Source: Chlorobiales bacterium Clorobi_01
Lineage (GTDB): Bacteria; Bacteroidota; Chlorobiia; Chlorobiales; Chlorobiaceae
Reading direction: 5' to 3'
DNA: 34,004 bases
Assembly: GCA_001602925.1 (NCBI GenBank)
Contig: LUZT01000009.1
Location: forward strand, 1 to 34,004
Position numbers and translations under genes: made by a program
Notes under the pieces: generated by a model
Seen by the model: only the letters and a program-made list of their open reading frames with translations
Told to the model about the DNA's origin: nothing
Database searches by the model: none
In this document: piece after piece, positions 1 to 7,569 of the stretch
How positions within the stretch are numbered: position 1 is the stretch's first letter
Layout of the letters: the number at the start of each line of letters is the position of its first letter

Positions 1-112
1 GACAGATATGGATGAGCTTTATTGCATTTACATGTTTTCCGATTCTTTTTCATTGTTTGACTTAGTGTGTGGTTTTTGTGTGTGTTTTCAATGGTTGTGT
101 GTTGGGAGTGCC

Positions 113-153
113 AAGGTGTGCCTGTGATATGTTTTTCCAGGCACGCCTTTTTA
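113..153 (+). terminator. Rho-independent terminator of an upstream gene
   Basis: Arms at 113-124 and 138-149 form a 12-bp stem with one G-T wobble and a 13-nt loop, and a T-run starts inside the right arm and continues to 152. It most likely ends a plus-strand gene lying before the window. The DNA before it (1-112) is strikingly TG-rich and holds no credible gene. Only about 80 nt separate this hairpin from the Rieske start, so the Rieske operon promoter must lie in or overlap this short space. A TATGAT at 169-174 could be a -10 box, but no matching -35 box is visible. Confidence 0.75.
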
Positions 154-234
154 TATGCCTGGGAATGATATGATCAGAGAGAAAATCGGAATTCATTCAA
201 GAAAAGATTTCAGTGAAAGATTAAACAATCTGCC

Positions 235-807
235 ATGCAGGATCAGTTTGAAAACGAGCTCGTTCACGAGCAAAACCATGATACCCGGTCAGGTTCCGGA
301 GCGTCTGAGGAGCCGTCTCCGGAAAGGAGAAAGTTTCTTTCGCGCATCGGCTGGGGAAGTCTTGCCGCTTTTGCGGGTATCAACAGTTATGCCTTTCTGA
401 GGTTCTTTTTCCCGCGGGTGCTGTTCGAACCACCGTCGAAGTTCAAGGTCGGATTCCCGAGCGATTATCCTCCGGGTATCGTCAATTCACAGTACAAGCG
501 GGAGTTTGGCACCTGGATCATCCGTTTGCCGGATGGACGCTTTTTCGCCATGGAGTCGAAGTGCACGCATCTGGGCTGCACACCAAACTGGATGGAGTCG
601 CAAAAGAAATTCAAGTGCCCTTGCCACGGCAGCGGATACTATATCACCGGGCTGAACTTCGAGGGGCCGGCTCCGAGGCCGATGGACCGCTTCAAGATCA
701 GTATTGCCGATGACGGGCAGCTTCAGGTGGACAAGACGATCAAATACCCGGGTATTCCCGGCAGGGAGTCCAACGAGGTCTATCCGCAGAGCCTTCTGAA
801 AGTGTGA
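235..807 (+). CDS. petC: Rieske [2Fe-2S] protein of a bc-type quinol-oxidising complex
   Basis: This is the high-potential iron-sulfur subunit that takes the first electron from quinol at the Qo site and passes it to a cytochrome c. A twin-arginine motif (RRKFLSRIG, residues 31-39) precedes a hydrophobic anchor at about 42-60, as expected for a Tat-exported, N-terminally anchored Rieske protein. Cluster residues are C110, H112, C128 and H131 (CTHLGC and CPCHGS boxes), with C115 and C130 forming the usual disulfide. The length, 190 residues, is normal. The start is the first ATG in frame, although its Shine-Dalgarno sequence is weak. It is the first gene of a unit running into a ferredoxin, split cytochrome b and multiheme cytochrome genes. 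In most green sulfur bacteria the Rieske protein pairs with a single-chain cytochrome b, so this locus looks like a different, additional complex; that comparison is from general knowledge. Confidence 0.95.
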   Translation: MQDQFENELVHEQNHDTRSGSGASEEPSPERRKFLSRIGWGSLAAFAGINSYAFLRFFFPRVLFEPPSKFKVGFPSDYPPGIVNSQYKREFGTWIIRLPDGRFFAMESKCTHLGCTPNWMESQKKFKCPCHGSGYYITGLNFEGPAPRPMDRFKISIADDGQLQVDKTIKYPGIPGRESNEVYPQSLLKV

Positions 808-810
808 TGC

Positions 811-1173
811 ATGAATCAATCGAAAGAGTGGGAAAACATGAACAGTAACGAGGAGACTGCCCAGAGCGGGGAAGACCAGGCAGTCAAAAGCGCCCGGCCG
901 CCCCGCAAGAAAGCCACGGCAGTCGTGGATGTCGATCTCTGCACGGGTTGCGGTATCTGCGCCACGGTCTGCCCGACCAGCTGTATTTCGATCGTCGAGT
1001 CAGAACTGAATTTCAATGGCATTTCATTCGTCGACCGCCAGCGATGCACCGGATGCAATATCTGCGCCATCGACTGTCCCTGGTTCGCCATTGAGATGAT
1101 CTGGCCGGACGGCACGAAAAAAGAACCTGCGGAATATGACCGGCAGTTGCAGAAACAACGCGGCTACCGATAG
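811..1173 (+). CDS. 2[4Fe-4S] ferredoxin-like subunit within the Rieske/cytochrome b operon
   Basis: Two consecutive CxxCxxCxxxCP motifs ([12 protein letters not shown] and [12 protein letters not shown]) mark a bacterial-type 2[4Fe-4S] ferredoxin domain, similar to NuoI-like proteins. A charged N-terminal extension of about 40 residues precedes the clusters and a basic tail follows. No export signal is visible, so the clusters probably face the cytoplasm. The gene starts 3 nt after the Rieske stop. An alternative in-frame ATG at 838 would remove nine residues, and neither start has a strong ribosome binding site. A ferredoxin between Rieske and cytochrome b genes is unusual. It may give the complex a cytoplasmic low-potential entry or exit point, but this is inference; it could also be a soluble ferredoxin that is merely co-transcribed. 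Confidence 0.88.
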   Translation: MNQSKEWENMNSNEETAQSGEDQAVKSARPPRKKATAVVDVDLCTGCGICATVCPTSCISIVESELNFNGISFVDRQRCTGCNICAIDCPWFAIEMIWPDGTKKEPAEYDRQLQKQRGYR

Positions 1174-1202
1174 GATTATCAGGAAAACAAAACTGTACAC
1201 CT

Positions 1203-1988
1203 ATGAATGAAATGTTTGACAAGGTGAAGAAAAATCTGATATGGAAATCCGTATTCAGACGAGACTACAGAAATACGGTCAGAGATCGCGCTGCCGCTAT
1301 CTTCGGTAACGTATTTCTGCACATTCACCCGGTAAAGGTTCGCGAAAGCGCCGTCAAGCTCCGTTATACCTGGGGCATGGGAGGCATCACCTTTTTCGCC
1401 TTCATCATTCTCACCATCACCGGCATCGTGCTGATGTTCTACTATCATCCGACGGTGAGTCACGCCTATGAGGATATGAAGGATTTCGAGTTCCAGGTGC
1501 CTTATGGCGTTATTTCCAGAAACCTTCACCGGTGGGCGGCGCACTTCATGGTCATCGTTGTGATGATCCACATGTTCAGGGTCTTCATGACCGGTTCGTA
1601 CAAGGCTCCGAGGCAATTCAACTGGGGCGTCGGCGTCATTCTGCTGGTACTGACCTTCCTGTTGAGCTTTACCGGATATCTCCTTCCGTGGGATCAGCTT
1701 GGATTCTGGGCGATCACGGTCGGCACGAACATGGGCGCGGCCACACCGTTGCTTGGCTATCAGGGACCGTTCAGCGAGTTCCTGCATATCACGCCGTACA
1801 ACGACGTTCGGTTCGCGCTTCTCGGCGGTGCGACGGTGGGCGGTAATGCGCTCCTCCGCTCCTACATCTGGCATTGCGTTGCCATCCCGCTGGTTTCAAT
1901 CATTCTGATGGCAGTCCATTTCTGGCGTGTCAGAAAAGATGGCGGCATTTCAAGACCTCAAATAACCGACAAGGAAACGACGCTATGA
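1203..1988 (+). CDS. petB: Cytochrome b (b6-like N-terminal half) of the bc-type complex
   Basis: This four-helix cytochrome b subunit carries both b hemes. The first ligand pair is in [15 protein letters not shown] (13 residues between the histidines) and the second in the segment [17 protein letters not shown] (14 between). Thirteen-then-fourteen is the cytochrome b6 pattern rather than the bc1 pattern. The b6 landmarks GGIT, TGxVLMFYYxPT, [12 protein letters not shown] and the LPWDQ loop are all recognisable. At 261 residues it is longer than plant or cyanobacterial b6, with about 45 extra residues before the first helix. The cysteine that binds heme ci in b6 (just before GGIT) is replaced by glycine (YTWGMGGIT). 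The stop overlaps the next start (ATGA at 1985-1988), so it is translationally coupled to subunit IV. Confidence 0.93.
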   Translation: MNEMFDKVKKNLIWKSVFRRDYRNTVRDRAAAIFGNVFLHIHPVKVRESAVKLRYTWGMGGITFFAFIILTITGIVLMFYYHPTVSHAYEDMKDFEFQVPYGVISRNLHRWAAHFMVIVVMIHMFRVFMTGSYKAPRQFNWGVGVILLVLTFLLSFTGYLLPWDQLGFWAITVGTNMGAATPLLGYQGPFSEFLHITPYNDVRFALLGGATVGGNALLRSYIWHCVAIPLVSIILMAVHFWRVRKDGGISRPQITDKETTL

Positions 1989-2869
1989 ATCCATTTATCG
2001 AAATCATAACCAAGCCTGACAATATCGCCATTGTGATCATGATCATTCTGGTGAGTTTTTTCATGGCGTGGGCTTTCCTGCAGGCTTTCCAGAACGACAA
2101 GCTCATGGCTTTGGGGCAAGGCGTCGATGGGGAGCGCGATCAGGATGTCGATACCTACAAGCCTCTCGTCCGCATCGAGCTGATCATCGCACTGGTCGTC
2201 ATGGTCGGTCTGACCGTGTGGTCTATCCTGGTTGACGCACCGCTCGAAGAGATCGCCAATCCGACCATCACGCCAAACCCGGCGAAGGCTCCCTGGTATT
2301 TCCTCGGCTTGCAGGAGCTGCTTGTTTACTTCGATCCGTGGCTGGCTGGCGTGGTGCTACCAACCCTGATCATCGTCGGTCTGATCGCGATTCCTTATAT
2401 CGACATCAATCCGAAGGGCAATGGTTACTACACCTTCTCCGAAAGAAAGTATGCCATTCTCACGTTTTCGTTCGGGTTCTTCATTCTCTGGCTGCTGTTG
2501 ATTGTCATTGGCGTGTTCTTCAGGGGCCCCGGATGGCTCTGGTACTGGCCCTGGCAGGAGTGGGATACGCAGCGTGTCGTGTTCGAGCCGACAAGGGACT
2601 TGTCCACAATGATAGGTATTGATTCACGCTCGATAGGCGGCTTCATCATCGGCGCAGTTGTTGTGCTCGGATATCTTGTCGGAGGCATGATCGCTCCCTA
2701 CAAGTACTTCAAAAAGAAGTTTCCCGAATTCCTTGAGCAGATGGGTATGATACGCTACTCGATCACGATGTTCCTGTTCATCACCATGATGTCCATTCCG
2801 ATAAAGATGATTCTGCGGCTGGTGTTTCTGGTCAAGTATATCTGGATAACACCCTGGTTCAACGTTTGA
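1985..2869 (+). CDS. petD: Cytochrome b C-terminal half / subunit IV-like protein
   Basis: This completes the split cytochrome b and contributes the Qo site. I start it at ATG 1985 rather than further upstream, because that ATG overlaps the petB stop as ATGA and follows an AAGGAAACG ribosome binding site; this gives 294 residues. The segment [16 protein letters not shown] at about 101-116 is the position of the PEWY motif of cytochrome b, here APWY, so the catalytic glutamate is absent. About six hydrophobic segments can be counted: two before the Qo loop, two in the canonical region and two near the C-terminus. Photosynthetic subunit IV has three. Extra helices are typical of bc complexes in anaerobes that work with menaquinone; this is inferred from family knowledge. 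Confidence 0.9.
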   Translation: MNPFIEIITKPDNIAIVIMIILVSFFMAWAFLQAFQNDKLMALGQGVDGERDQDVDTYKPLVRIELIIALVVMVGLTVWSILVDAPLEEIANPTITPNPAKAPWYFLGLQELLVYFDPWLAGVVLPTLIIVGLIAIPYIDINPKGNGYYTFSERKYAILTFSFGFFILWLLLIVIGVFFRGPGWLWYWPWQEWDTQRVVFEPTRDLSTMIGIDSRSIGGFIIGAVVVLGYLVGGMIAPYKYFKKKFPEFLEQMGMIRYSITMFLFITMMSIPIKMILRLVFLVKYIWITPWFNV

Positions 2870-2938
2870 GCGCCGGTTGATACAATTCTGTCTCACCCGG
2901 TCATATAGCACAATTGCCCATCATTAATTCAGTAGAAC

Positions 2939-5566
2939 ATGGAGAATGACAACAACAAAAAAGCATCCTACCGGGGCTACGTTTTCGCGATTCTGAGCGT
3001 AGCCTTGCTTGGTCTGTCAGCCTGGGTGATCTGGAATGACGAGTTTGGCTTGCGGCCCTGGAAGCACTATCAGAAAGAGTACAAATCGCTCAAACATGAC
3101 AAACTCGAGAAAGAGTACCAGCAGGCGCTCAGGGATTTCCAGACCTCCGGTGATGCCAAAAAGCTCGCCGCCCTGCAGACGCAACTGAAGCAGGCGCAGG
3201 AGAACTTCAAGAAAAAAGAGGTGCATGACCGTTATTTGCAGGTTTCCGCCCGTCTCGACGATCTGAAGGCCAAAATCGCAGAGAACCAGAAGGCCATGCA
3301 GACGGTACGCGGCCAGTATCTCGAAACGGAATATTACTTCACCAAGAATCAGAAGCCCGCAGACAAGGCCAGGATGGATGCTCTGCAGAAGCAGATCGAC
3401 TCCATCGACAAGGAAGGAAAAGCCATGCAGGCCAAGATGGAGCCGCTGCAGCAGGAGCAGCTGAAACTCATGGGCGATATTCCCGCGATCCAGACCCAAA
3501 TCGAGGCGTTGCAGAAACCGCTTTCTGAAAAGAAGGATCGTATTGCTAACAATGAGTCGGCTCCAATTGAAATCAGGCAGCGGATGATCAGCGATGCGAA
3601 CAAGGCTGATCGTTGCGAGTCCTGCCACCCCGGTATGGAAGATTCCAAGGATGTGAGCTCCAAGCAGCCATACTCAAAACATCCGTTGAGCTTTGTCTAT
3701 CTCGGCAATCACGATCCGGCCAAGTTCGGCTGTACCTTCTGCCATCGCGGTCAGGGCCGAGCCACGACGACCATCGAAAAGGCTCATGGCAACGTCGAAT
3801 ACTGGGACGAACCGCTGCTCAAGGGCGGCATGACACAGACATCCTGTCTGAACTGTCACGGCGACATCAAGGATCTGCGCGGGGCTGAAAGCATCATCCA
3901 GAGCACAGAGCTTATCCGGAAATACGGATGCTACAGCTGCCACAAGATTCCCGGATATGAAGGCATGGGCGATGTAGGTCCGGAACTGACAAGAGTTGGT
4001 ACCAAGGTAAACTACTCATGGGCGGTCAACTGGCTTATGGATCCAAAGAAATATTCCTCGATGGCCCGTATGCCAAAGTTCTTCTTTACCCAGGATCAGG
4101 CTGAAGCGGTTGCGGACTACCTGTTCAGCATGTCTGGCACCACGAGGCATGATGTTGATTATTCGAGCGAAACGCCCGATGAGAAGCTGGTCGAGCAGGG
4201 CAAGGTGCTCTGGAGCCAAGCGCGTTGCAACCTGTGCCATGTAACCAGCGGACGCGGTGGCAACCATATCAAGATGTATGCTCCCGAGCTGAGCAAGGTG
4301 GGCAGCAAGGTCAACAAGACCTGGCTCTTCAACTGGATCAAGAATCCTCGCCAGTATTCCGAGAGCGAAAGGATGCCCCAGTTCACCTTCACCGACCAGG
4401 AGATCAACAGCCTTGTCGCCTATATCGTCAGCAATTTCACGGATGACGATGCCGAGGTGAACTATACCACACCGCAGCCAATCAGCGCGGCTTCGATCAA
4501 GAAGGGCAAGGATCTCATCCAGCAGTACGGCTGCTACGGTTGCCACAAGATCGAAGGCATGGAGCAGGTGCAGGTTGCCCCTTCGCTGAGAGCGCAGGGC
4601 GTCACCTTCCTGAAGAGCGACGAGATGAAAGAGAAAATCGGCACCGAGCTGACCTCTATCGGCAGCAAACCGGTTGAACTGCTCGACTTTGGCAAGATGA
4701 AGAAGACTATCTCCAACGACCGCCTCAGCTACCTCAAGCAGAAGCTCAGAGACCCGAGAGGCTTCCGTCTCGGACTGCGCATGCCGAACTTCCGCCTGTC
4801 GGAAAAGGAGATCAATGAGCTGGCTGGCGTGCTGTACGGATTTACCGATTCGAACGTGCCGACAAGGTTCCTGGTGCCTTCGAAAACTGAAATCGACAAG
4901 ATGGCCAAAGTGGCGCCCTATCAGTTCACCGGCGACTTTGCCAAAGTGATCGAGACAGTCAAGTGCACCAACTGCCACACCATCAAGGGAATCGGTCAGG
5001 ATTACGCTCCAAATCTGACCTTTGCCGGCAGCAAGTTGCAGGAAAAGTGGATTCGCGGCTTCCTGGCCAATCCGGATGTGATCCGTCCGCTGTTGCAGCA
5101 GATGCCGAATCTTGGTCTGAAGCTGGCGACCGTCAAGTCGAAGATCACCATGCCGAAGTTCAACCTGAACAAGCAGACCGTTCAGGATACGAACAAGTCT
5201 GATGTGGATGTGGTGGTCAACTACTTCCAGCAGGAGCTTGTGTCGCCGGATATTCCGAAAAACATTCCGGTTATTTCCGACATGAGCATGGAGCAGCAGA
5301 TTGCCGCAGGCAAGGCGCTATACGACCAGAAAGGATGCATGGTCTGTCATCAGATCGGCGCGAGCGGTGGCGCGGTAGGCCCGAACCTGTCGAACGTCGG
5401 CAACAGGCTCAATCCGGGATACATTTTCGTCAATCTCGAAAATCCCAGAAGGTTCAAGTCTGACGTTGTGGAACCGACCTACGGGTTCACCGAACGCGAA
5501 CGCATTTTACTGACCAATTATCTGATGACCCTGAAACTGAACAACAGCGATGCAAACACGAAATAA
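2939..5566 (+). CDS. Membrane-anchored multiheme cytochrome c (eight CxxCH) with coiled coil
   Basis: An uncleaved signal anchor (residues about 12-30) is followed by a long charged, Gln/Lys/Glu-rich stretch (about 35-215) that reads as coiled coil. Eight heme c sites follow, with first cysteines at residues 226, 265, 303, 331, 430, 532, 676 and 800. Several later sites sit in repeated class I-like domains, each followed by a probable distal-ligand motif such as RMPKFFF, RMPQFTF or RMPNFRL. The protein has 875 residues and is periplasmic. Its position directly after the cytochrome b genes suggests it replaces cytochrome c1 or f and wires the Rieske protein to periplasmic acceptors. It shares 17 bp with the next gene. 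I do not recognise a named family member, and the exact set of axial ligands is uncertain. Confidence 0.9.
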   Translation: MENDNNKKASYRGYVFAILSVALLGLSAWVIWNDEFGLRPWKHYQKEYKSLKHDKLEKEYQQALRDFQTSGDAKKLAALQTQLKQAQENFKKKEVHDRYLQVSARLDDLKAKIAENQKAMQTVRGQYLETEYYFTKNQKPADKARMDALQKQIDSIDKEGKAMQAKMEPLQQEQLKLMGDIPAIQTQIEALQKPLSEKKDRIANNESAPIEIRQRMISDANKADRCESCHPGMEDSKDVSSKQPYSKHPLSFVYLGNHDPAKFGCTFCHRGQGRATTTIEKAHGNVEYWDEPLLKGGMTQTSCLNCHGDIKDLRGAESIIQSTELIRKYGCYSCHKIPGYEGMGDVGPELTRVGTKVNYSWAVNWLMDPKKYSSMARMPKFFFTQDQAEAVADYLFSMSGTTRHDVDYSSETPDEKLVEQGKVLWSQARCNLCHVTSGRGGNHIKMYAPELSKVGSKVNKTWLFNWIKNPRQYSESERMPQFTFTDQEINSLVAYIVSNFTDDDAEVNYTTPQPISAASIKKGKDLIQQYGCYGCHKIEGMEQVQVAPSLRAQGVTFLKSDEMKEKIGTELTSIGSKPVELLDFGKMKKTISNDRLSYLKQKLRDPRGFRLGLRMPNFRLSEKEINELAGVLYGFTDSNVPTRFLVPSKTEIDKMAKVAPYQFTGDFAKVIETVKCTNCHTIKGIGQDYAPNLTFAGSKLQEKWIRGFLANPDVIRPLLQQMPNLGLKLATVKSKITMPKFNLNKQTVQDTNKSDVDVVVNYFQQELVSPDIPKNIPVISDMSMEQQIAAGKALYDQKGCMVCHQIGASGGAVGPNLSNVGNRLNPGYIFVNLENPRRFKSDVVEPTYGFTERERILLTNYLMTLKLNNSDANTK

Positions 5567-6002
5567 CATCATCAGGATTGCTCTTTTTGCTGCCATGGCC
5601 GGAGTATTCATCTCCGGCTGCAGCAAACCGCAGAGCAAGAAAACAAAACCCGAAGCAACCGCTGCCGCCGATCAATCGGCGGCAGGGGATGAGAATGATG
5701 ACAAGCTGCCATACAACCTCCGGGAAGGCAAGCGCCTGTTCAATCACTACTGCGCCATTTGCCATGGTGAAAGCGGCGATGGCACCGGGCAGTATTATGG
5801 ATACGGTCTGTCACCGTCGCCCGCCAATTTCACCGACAAGGCGTTCATGAAGACGATGTCCGATGAACTGATGTTCAAGGCCATCAGTGAGGGGTCTGCG
5901 GGGGTAGGAAAGTCGAACATGTGTCCACCCTGGGGCAAGACATTCGACAAGGACGAGATCGAGTGCATGATAGCCCATATCAGGACATTTACAGGCAAAT
6001 AA
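5550..6002 (+). CDS. Monoheme cytochrome c lipoprotein
   Basis: The N-terminus is a signal peptide ending in a lipobox with C24 (FISGC), followed by a Lys/Ala-rich linker. A single class I cytochrome c domain has CAICH at residues 68-72, and M124 in the segment SNMCPPW is the likely sixth ligand. The GDGTG and PANFTD segments are common in small electron-shuttling c-type cytochromes found beside quinol-oxidising complexes. The gene begins inside the end of the multiheme gene, so the two are probably translated together. It likely accepts electrons from the multiheme subunit at the outer face of the inner membrane, or, if sorted outward, at the outer membrane. The sorting signal was not assessed. 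Confidence 0.9.
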   Translation: MQTRNNIIRIALFAAMAGVFISGCSKPQSKKTKPEATAAADQSAAGDENDDKLPYNLREGKRLFNHYCAICHGESGDGTGQYYGYGLSPSPANFTDKAFMKTMSDELMFKAISEGSAGVGKSNMCPPWGKTFDKDEIECMIAHIRTFTGK

Positions 6003-6061
6003 AAACGGGTTGCCGCATGATTTTTCAGCCAAAATATTTGTACTTTTAACAATTGTTTATT

Positions 6062-6077
6062 CGGATAATCATATCCG
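6062..6077. promoter_or_regulatory. Inverted repeat CGGATA-N4-TATCCG upstream of the cupredoxin gene
   Basis: A perfect 6-bp inverted repeat with a 4-nt spacer lies 33 nt before the cupredoxin start, in the only sizeable gap (6003-6110) of the first operon. It contains a GATAAT that could act as a -10 box, so a regulator bound here could control separate transcription of the cupredoxin gene. The site is short and could be chance. Confidence 0.3.
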
Positions 6078-6110
6078 GTACATTTCACTAACAAAGGCAA
6101 GGAGAAATCC

Positions 6111-6719
6111 ATGAAAATCGAGAAACTGAAACAAAAGCTATTGAAACCAGCTCTCATGCTGACCGGGTTCGGGCTGATGTCAACAAATGCGTTTGGAGCC
6201 GGAACGGTGTCCGGAACGGTTGACGCATCGGTGGCCAAATACAAAAAGGATGCCGTGGTTTACCTTCTCGGCGGCAAAGGCCCTTTAACCCCGAAAAAAG
6301 GTGAAGTTGATCAGAAAAACCTGATCTTTATTCCCCATGTCCTGGCGGTTCCGGTAGGTTCTACGGTGTCGTTTAAAAACAGCGACAAGGTGAATCACAA
6401 CATTTTCTCTGCTGATGTCTGCAAGAAATTCAATCTTGGCACCTACAATCCCGGCATGTCGAGAGATGTGGTGTTCGACAAACCATGCGTCGTCAATCTG
6501 CTCTGTAACGTACACTCCGAGATGTCGGGTTATGTCGTGGCAGTGAACAGCAATTACTATGCGGTCACGAGTGCTGACGGCAAATTCACCATCGGCAATG
6601 TGCCCGCCGGGACCTATGAAGTGACGGCATGGAGTGAAAAGCTGAAGCCGCAGGGCAAAACCATGGTTACCGTGGCTGATGGCCAGACGGCGACCGTATC
6701 CGTCAAGATGGCGAAGTAA
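6111..6719 (+). CDS. Plastocyanin-like cupredoxin with C-terminal carboxypeptidase-regulatory-like domain
   Basis: A signal peptide (cleavage probably near AFGA, residues 27-30) leads into a cupredoxin domain. Type 1 copper ligands are visible as H96 (VNHNIFS) and C132, H135, M138 (CNVHSEM). After residue 150 a second beta domain with the ADGKFTIGNVPAGTYEVTAW pattern resembles the carboxypeptidase regulatory-like (transthyretin-like) fold. A good ribosome binding site (AAGGAG) precedes the ATG. The gene follows the cytochrome genes and is closed by a strong terminator, so it is the last member of the redox unit. It is likely a periplasmic copper electron carrier acting after the cytochrome complex. 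The C-x2-H-x2-M spacing is compact. The C-terminal domain may tether it to a partner or the envelope, which is inference. Confidence 0.85.
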   Translation: MKIEKLKQKLLKPALMLTGFGLMSTNAFGAGTVSGTVDASVAKYKKDAVVYLLGGKGPLTPKKGEVDQKNLIFIPHVLAVPVGSTVSFKNSDKVNHNIFSADVCKKFNLGTYNPGMSRDVVFDKPCVVNLLCNVHSEMSGYVVAVNSNYYAVTSADGKFTIGNVPAGTYEVTAWSEKLKPQGKTMVTVADGQTATVSVKMAK

Positions 6720-6742
6720 ACATCCCTGATCACGCAGTATCT

Positions 6743-6794
6743 GCAGAAAACCATGAACCGGTTTTGCCTCCCCGGTTCATGGTTTTCTGCTTTT
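6743..6794 (+). terminator. Strong rho-independent terminator closing the cytochrome operon
   Basis: Arms 6743-6761 and 6772-6790 form a perfect 19-bp stem with a 10-nt loop, followed by TTTT at 6791-6794. It lies 23 nt after the cupredoxin stop, so the unit from 235 ends here. Confidence 0.9.
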
Positions 6795-6811
6795 CGAATA
6801 GCAGATTACTG

Positions 6812-6832
6812 ATTGCAACCGGATGTTGCAAT
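6812..6832. promoter_or_regulatory. Operator-like inverted repeat ATTGCAAC-N5-GTTGCAAT
   Basis: Perfect 8-bp arms (6812-6819 and 6825-6832) flank the spacer CGGAT. The site lies in the 337-bp gap between the cytochrome operon (ending 6719) and the TlpA operon (starting 7057), just after the terminator, so it could control the downstream operon. The arm length and half-helical-turn spacing suit a dimeric transcription factor. No clear promoter was found around it. Confidence 0.45.
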
Positions 6833-6944
6833 TTCACTTTGAATGGTATCTTTCGAACAGTGGGCTGCCCATTGCCTCTATCGGATAATGCTCAATGACA
6901 TTTTCCCGGTTCTGCACGCCAGCCATGACTTCGTATAAAAAAAT

Positions 6945-6956
6945 TAACGATCGTTA
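6945..6956. promoter_or_regulatory. 12-bp perfect palindrome TAACGATCGTTA upstream of the TlpA operon
   Basis: A perfect palindrome is set in an A/T-rich context about 100 nt before the TlpA start. Such sites are typical of TetR- or MarR-like operators, but the regulator is not in the window. The rest of the gap (6833-7056) shows no ORF with coding character. Confidence 0.35.
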
Positions 6957-7056
6957 TTTTTCTGCGCAGGGAAATGCATTTTGTTGTCGTCAATGATATT
7001 ACCGTATGCCCCTGCGGTGATTCTGCGAATTCATTTCAAAGACAAGCCCTATCCCT

Positions 7057-7569
7057 ATGAAGCGATTGACACTCAACACATTCAGGGCGACGCTGTTCGT
7101 TCTTATGCTCTCTTTTGGACTGAACACCAGCGCCCATGCATTTGAAAAAGGCGACAAGGCCCCTGATTTTGTGCTGCCCGGAAAAACGGGAGTGGTGAAA
7201 CTTTCGGACAAGACAGGATCGGTGGTCTATCTCGATTTCTGGGCTTCGTGGTGCGGGCCGTGCCGCCAGTCGTTTCCGTGGATGAACGAGATGCAGGCAA
7301 AGTACAAGTCGAAAGGGTTGCAGGTCGTCGCCGTCAACCTCGACGCCAAAACCGGCGATGCAATGCAGTTCCTTGCGCAGGAGCCTGCGGAGTTCGCCGT
7401 GGCGTTCGACTCGAAGGGGCAGACGCCTCGCGTCTATGGCGTCAAGGGAATGCCGACCAGCTTCCTGATCGACCGGAACGGCAAGGTGCTGTTGCAGCAT
7501 GCCGGATTCAGACCTGCCGACAAGGAGGAGCTTGAAAAGCAGATTCTGGCGGCTCTGGGAGGCAAGTGA
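7057..7569 (+). CDS. Periplasmic TlpA/ResA-type thioredoxin
   Basis: A signal peptide (residues 1-28, ending TSAHA) precedes a thioredoxin fold with the active site WCGPC (C66 and C69). The later cis-proline region reads GMPTSFLID, typical of TlpA/ResA proteins. The total of 170 residues is normal. It is the first gene of a five-gene unit ending in DsbD, which would supply it with electrons across the membrane. Two roles fit: keeping apocytochrome CxxCH thiols reduced for heme attachment (the neighbouring operon makes cytochromes c), or reducing thiols of the DUF4266 protein encoded next. No clear Shine-Dalgarno precedes the ATG. The gene overlaps the next one at TGATG. Confidence 0.92.
   Translation: MKRLTLNTFRATLFVLMLSFGLNTSAHAFEKGDKAPDFVLPGKTGVVKLSDKTGSVVYLDFWASWCGPCRQSFPWMNEMQAKYKSKGLQVVAVNLDAKTGDAMQFLAQEPAEFAVAFDSKGQTPRVYGVKGMPTSFLIDRNGKVLLQHAGFRPADKEELEKQILAALGGK

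Noticed and set aside
61-110. TG-rich stretch that looks like a simple repeat
   Set aside because: There is no regular unit length and no function can be argued.
155-400. 81-codon frame overlapping the Rieske start
   Set aside because: It lies in another frame of the Rieske gene and its product has no family features; the Rieske frame clearly codes.
1179-1874. 231-codon antisense frame over cytochrome b
   Set aside because: It mirrors cytochrome b and its translation is low-complexity His/Arg-rich.
4016-4978. 320-codon antisense frame over the multiheme cytochrome
   Set aside because: It is a shadow of a gene with eight clear heme sites, and no ribosome binding site or homology is recognised.
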